Of a stretch of DNA of 64,000 nt, positions 61,801-64,000 are shown in pieces. A program made the position numbers and the translations under genes. This DNA comes from Nymphaea colorata (lineage: Eukaryota > Streptophyta > Magnoliopsida > Nymphaeales > Nymphaeaceae), in assembly GCF_008831285.2 (NCBI RefSeq), contig NC_045147.1:520001-584000 (forward strand), given 5' to 3'. How positions within the stretch are numbered: the first letter of the stretch is position 1; every line of letters begins with the position of its first letter. Below the pieces are notes generated by a model, which searched no databases, had not been told where the DNA came from, and saw only the letters and a program-made list of their open reading frames with translations.

Positions 61801-62630
61801 AATGCCTAGGCAGGAATTTTGCAACATAGGTGTGTTTAACCATTGAAAAAGCCACAAGCTTAATTCTAATGGTTGGAAAATGTCAATTTGAAAAAACTGC
61901 CCACCCACTCCAACAGAAGATTCCTCTACTTCCTTACAGGTAGACCGCCAATCCAGCTTCCAATCCCAAATCATCAATGTTCCTTGCATGTATATATGTA
62001 TGCGGACATAAAGCCATCCATTTCCCTTTTTACCTTTCTGATTTCTAGAACACTATTAAACCAATATCTATAAAGACGAGGTATATGAGCAAGCAAGACT
62101 TACAAACCTGTATCTACTATAGTCGGTGTTTCTCCTGCAGTAAGGGTTTTTGATTCCTTGAAAGTAATCTTTCCTGGAATGTCAATGTCAAATAGGTGTA
62201 TCTGCAATCAATGTGTCCACTAAATCAGACACGTCACAAGTCACTTGATCAGTTTTATGTTAATGTTGAGGAAGAAAGGGAGTCCATTGAAGACATAGAC
62301 TAAGTAACATTAAACTGTTCAGTGGGTGTGCATAAGGAATACTTTGATTTCGTACAGCAGCATTTCTGCACCTATTTGCATAAGCCTAATTAACAAAATC
62401 CTGACCTTTCGATGCTTAGCTTTCAGCTTTCCATCTGAACCAAATATGCAACAAGTATTGTATAACCGATCACCAAAGCGTTCTGGTATAGACCCACCAA
62501 CTATTGTGATCTGCTTACTGCGAGCAACTTCAGATAGCATTGCGGATGATGGAGAAGCATCACCACCAGCATCAATTTCTTCCGCATACACTGGAAAGCT
62601 ATCATTTGAATATGGACTGTTCCAGATTTC
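49769..62630 (-). CDS. Omega-amidase (nitrilase superfamily), eight 3' exons; 5' part lies beyond the window
   Basis: Omega-amidases of this type hydrolyse 2-oxoglutaramate and 2-oxosuccinamate to the 2-oxoacids, removing products of glutamine/asparagine transaminases; plant members are annotated as chloroplastic. Exons on the minus strand, 5' to 3': 62630-62406, 62201-62108, 59950-59876, 57776-57698, 50930-50915, 50200-50120, 50022-49940, 49850-49769. All junctions have AG acceptors and GT donors, and phases fit across every junction. The total is 735 nt: 244 residues plus stop, with no interruption. The nitrilase triad is present: Glu in [10 protein letters not shown] (first codon of the first visible exon), Lys in [15 protein letters not shown], and Cys in [12 protein letters not shown] (codon 59924-59922). 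Other family blocks are [42 protein letters not shown] and [11 protein letters not shown]. About 110 N-terminal residues, including any transit peptide, are off the right edge. The gene looks functional despite transposons in two introns. Confidence 0.93.
49940..50022 (-). CDS. Omega-amidase exon g
   Basis: Encodes [20 protein letters not shown] then YSQIELR. Acceptor TGGAAG, donor GTCAAA. Separated from exon f by a 97-bp intron. Confidence 0.94.
50120..50200 (-). CDS. Omega-amidase exon f
   Basis: Encodes [20 protein letters not shown] then HSTLVGP. Acceptor ATTCCAG, donor GTATGA, phase 0 at both ends (27 codons). Confidence 0.94.
50915..50930 (-). CDS. Omega-amidase micro-exon e (16 nt)
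   Basis: The sequence GGCAGTTGATAACCAG sits between CGACAG and GTAATT. It completes an Arg codon and adds AVDNQ, exactly the residues needed between QRAR and the VATCSP block (ATDNQ or AVDNQ in relatives). Gene finders will easily miss it. Confidence 0.92.
51831..52091 (-). pseudogene. Copia RNase H remnant
   Basis: Contains [31 protein letters not shown], and [20 protein letters not shown], matching the copia RNase H domain order. The C-terminal part beyond MAQMP is out of frame. Confidence 0.83.
52279..53129 (-). pseudogene. Copia reverse transcriptase remnant
   Basis: The N-terminal part is 53129-52806 ([35 protein letters not shown]). After a disrupted stretch, the catalytic half is 52617-52279 ([34 protein letters not shown]). 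Stops and a frameshift between the halves inactivate it. Confidence 0.85.
53136..54355 (-). pseudogene. Copia pre-integrase and integrase remnants
   Basis: WHLRLVH is the pre-integrase HxxxH-type block (54260-54290). Frame-shifted integrase pieces follow, such as [14 protein letters not shown] near 53790-53830 and [20 protein letters not shown] (53712-53650), then [23 protein letters not shown] (53611-53450). No single frame is long enough to encode the enzyme. Confidence 0.75.
54554..54745 (-). pseudogene. Copia aspartic protease remnant with lost catalytic Asp
   Basis: [12 protein letters not shown] occupies the place of the W-I-x-DSGAxxH motif. The catalytic Asp codon is Ala (about 54637-54635), so this protease cannot be active. 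Confidence 0.78.
54876..55403 (-). pseudogene. Copia gag, C-terminal part with zinc knuckle
   Basis: Continues the capsid ([38 protein letters not shown]), then a Gly/Arg-rich linker and the zinc knuckle [13 protein letters not shown], where the fourth ligand Cys is replaced. The ATG at its annotated start is incidental. Confidence 0.8.
55306..55680 (-). pseudogene. Copia gag, N-terminal part
   Basis: An open stretch from [11 protein letters not shown] with [20 protein letters not shown], the usual gag start for copia elements whose capsid region begins with a YxxW-type motif. It breaks by frameshift near 55310-55400 and the gag continues in another frame (55403-54876). Confidence 0.8.
57698..57776 (-). 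CDS. Omega-amidase exon d
   Basis: Encodes [20 protein letters not shown] then LLQRA, completing the Gly codon shared with exon c. Donor GTAATA. A 6.77-kb intron with a copia element follows. Confidence 0.95.
58800..59480. other. GC-richer insert-like block in an omega-amidase intron
   Basis: Between exons c and d the intron is AT-rich except for this stretch, which carries GGCTGGCCTAGGGCCAGC, GGGGCTCAGCCCC and CCAGGCCTGGCCCA palindromes. A 114-codon plus-strand ORF (59077-59421) has no similarity I recognise. It is probably an old transposon or LTR fragment; the ends are not defined. Confidence 0.4.
59876..59950 (-). CDS. Omega-amidase exon c (nucleophile Cys)
   Basis: Encodes [20 protein letters not shown] then LYGAR, containing the catalytic Cys. 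Acceptor GTTGCAG, donor GTCTGT. The 2.16-kb intron before it holds the hAT-type MITE at 60640-61357. Confidence 0.95.
60640..61357. mobile_element. hAT-type MITE, 718 bp, with CGTATCG arrays
   Basis: The ends are CAATGTTAT and ATAACATTG, perfect 9-bp inverted repeats. They are flanked by a perfect 8-bp target duplication CCTTCAAG (60632-60639 and 61358-61365). Both subterminal regions are packed with GTATCG, CGTATCG and CGATACG words (about 60650-60735 and 61200-61345), likely transposase-binding repeats. The middle is AT-rich and non-coding. It lies in the intron between omega-amidase exons b and c. Confidence 0.93.
62108..62201 (-). CDS. Omega-amidase exon b
   Basis: Encodes [20 protein letters not shown] then [11 protein letters not shown]. 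Acceptor TTGCAG, donor GTTTGT; it ends after the first base of a codon. The intron before it is 204 bp. Confidence 0.95.
62406..62630 (-). CDS. Omega-amidase exon a (75 codons)
   Basis: Starts at [20 protein letters not shown] after acceptor CTGAAG and ends CATCGAAAG before donor GTCAGG. It is phase 0 at both ends. The catalytic Glu and Lys expected for nitrilases are its first and last codons. Confidence 0.95.
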
Positions 62631-63556
62631 CTTCAGCACAAATAGGAAAACCACAGAATTGGTGCCACAATATATCAGAAAGGAAACAAAGTATCGATAC
62701 ATAATAAGTGACACTACACTAGTTAGCGGGTAACTCAAATAGAGGTTAATCATATGATCTTAGATTGTTATCATCGCTTCAGAAAATATATACCATAATC
62801 ACTGTTCCAAAGAAAAAGTACTTGATAGCAACTACGTTGTCAAAAGCAGGTCTATGTCCTCACGTTTGGCAGTCATCTAGGCTAGCTGTTTCTACATGAC
62901 CTGCCACTTGAAAACACCTAGAATATTTTCTAGGGCTCAGTAACCTAGAGGTTTTTCATGACAACCTAAATTCTTGTTTGTTTTCTTCTTGTGTTTGTGC
63001 AGTTTTTTTTTTCTTTTTGCATGTGAATTTTCATTAAAAGTGTAATGCATATATGTGTGGCCTCACACTTATAGATACAATTCATACACTATTATACTAT
63101 GAATGAAACTGTTCATATGATATTTTAGGTTTTTAACTATGTTTTGTATATATCAATAATCTTGTCAAAAAAGTTTTTCTTATTTATTAGAATTATAATG
63201 GAAGTCAGTGTTACAAACAATGTTAACATGAAACTTGTGATTATACTGAGATATATGTTCCTTCTTATTTTCCAATTATATTAGTAATTTCCGTGTTTTG
63301 TCTTTAGGAATTTACTTTACAAAATTGTAATTAGAGATTTAATAGTTGGAATTTAATAAATGGAAGATTTTGCATAACTTGAGCCATTGGAAAAAGAAAA
63401 AGATATTTCCTTGTGAGCTTTATTTTTATGTTACATAACTCATAAACATTAATTGTTCAACTTCATTAAATTTGATTTTAAAAAACTTTTGATTATGTTC
63501 ACTGCCACGTTTTATGCATTTGTATATCAGATGCATTTTAAATGTTTCATTGTTAG
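62631..63556. other. Intron of the omega-amidase gene, no exon found
   Basis: The next upstream exon should end with codons for a VLLP-like peptide. I did not find it on the minus strand up to 64000, so this intron probably extends past the window. The stretch is AT-rich with poly-T runs. Confidence 0.5.
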
Positions 63557-63735
63557 ATGCAGAAAGAAGGAAACCCATCTTTGACTCACTGCCAAAAGAA
63601 ACTGATTATTGCCATCCAGGAATCCTCTCTAGGAAGAAATCAAGCTTTCTAGCACTTGACAGAGTGAATGGAACTCAAACACTCTATGATCTGCAGCACC
63701 TGTTGAGGGTTCTAGTTGGAAAGAAGGAAGAATGA
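63557..63735 (+). pseudogene. Exon-like ORF of unknown identity, antisense to the omega-amidase gene
   Basis: After an acceptor-like TTTCATTGTTAG an open frame encodes about 60 residues of normal complexity ending in TGA. It reads AERRKPIFDSLPKETDYCHP, then ILSRKKSSFLALDRVNGTQT, then LYDLQHLLRVLVGKKEE. It looks like the last exon of a protein gene or a captured gene fragment, but I do not recognise the family. No upstream exon is visible on the plus strand in the 900 bp before it, which is intron of the opposite-strand gene. Typing it as a pseudogene is tentative. Confidence 0.4.
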
Positions 63736-64000
63736 AATCCTAAGTGAGTAGAGCAAACTGCTTAGCACAACTGGTATGACTACTGAATGAACCAAAAGAT
63801 TCTCTAAGCAAACAGGGCCTTCCTGAAAACCTAATCTTCCAATCACTAAATTGATCCACTTACATTACCTTAGTTATTGTAACAAAAAGATGTCAATTCT
63901 TTCTTTTCTAAATTTATAATATGCTTTTAGCCACACTTCGCTTGTCGTTATTACTCTGCTGCATTTTTTATTAGGAAATATATTGGTTTTATTGTTAATT
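63736..64000. other. AT-rich flank, nothing recognised
   Basis: The last 265 bases show no coding signal on either strand. They probably remain inside the omega-amidase 5' intron. Confidence 0.4.

Noticed and set aside
1-64000. CRISPR arrays, bacterial operons, viral or organelle insertions
   Set aside because: None seen. Repeats are transposon ends, microsatellites or local duplications, and genes are plant-type with introns.

Overview
This is nuclear DNA of a flowering plant. The evidence is a BIG GRAIN 1-like gene (a plant-only family), a plant-type omega-amidase gene with GT-AG introns, and dense plant-type transposons: Ty1/copia elements with initiator-Met tRNA primer sites, Ty3/gypsy, an L1-like LINE, CACTA, hAT and Tourist-like elements. 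I cannot name the species from sequence alone. Base composition is AT-rich outside the BIG GRAIN 1-like exon. I recognised no rRNA, tRNA, CRISPR array or bacterial-type operon. Layout: 0-2.7 kb is AT-rich intergenic DNA with a Tourist-like MITE (386-564), a hAT-MITE fragment and small hairpins. An intronless BIG GRAIN 1-like gene lies at 3186-4454 (+). From 4.5 to 11.8 kb the sequence is intergenic, with two MITEs, microsatellites and short direct repeats. From 11.8 to 49.2 kb it is mostly decayed retrotransposons, partly nested: a Ty3/gypsy element (about 11.85-16.3 kb, minus), a copia element (18.5-26.9 kb, plus) whose 5' LTR appears split by a LINE, a second copia (28.6-32.5 kb, plus) carrying a hAT MITE with a perfect 8-bp target duplication, a copia RNase H fragment (33.8-34.3 kb), a CACTA element (34968-36492) with a tnp2 transposase remnant, a largely non-repetitive stretch (36.5-40.8 kb), a copia with both LTRs (40.8-44.6 kb, plus) and a chromodomain-type gypsy element (44.7-49.2 kb, minus). 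From 49769 to beyond the right edge lies the 3' part of an omega-amidase (nitrilase superfamily) gene on the minus strand. Eight exons are resolved at base level and give 244 in-frame residues ending in a stop. Its largest visible intron (6.8 kb) holds a complete but defective copia element in the same orientation, and another intron holds a 718-bp hAT-type MITE with a perfect 8-bp target duplication. The two host genes are not obviously linked in function: one belongs to a family tied to auxin response and organ size, the other is a nitrogen-metabolism/metabolite-repair enzyme. I found no convincing undescribed multi-gene system. The points most worth following up are the transposon load inside the omega-amidase introns, an unexplained plus-strand exon-like ORF at 63557-63735 antisense to that gene, the nested insertions, and a near-perfect 256-bp direct repeat at 27.9/28.4 kb.
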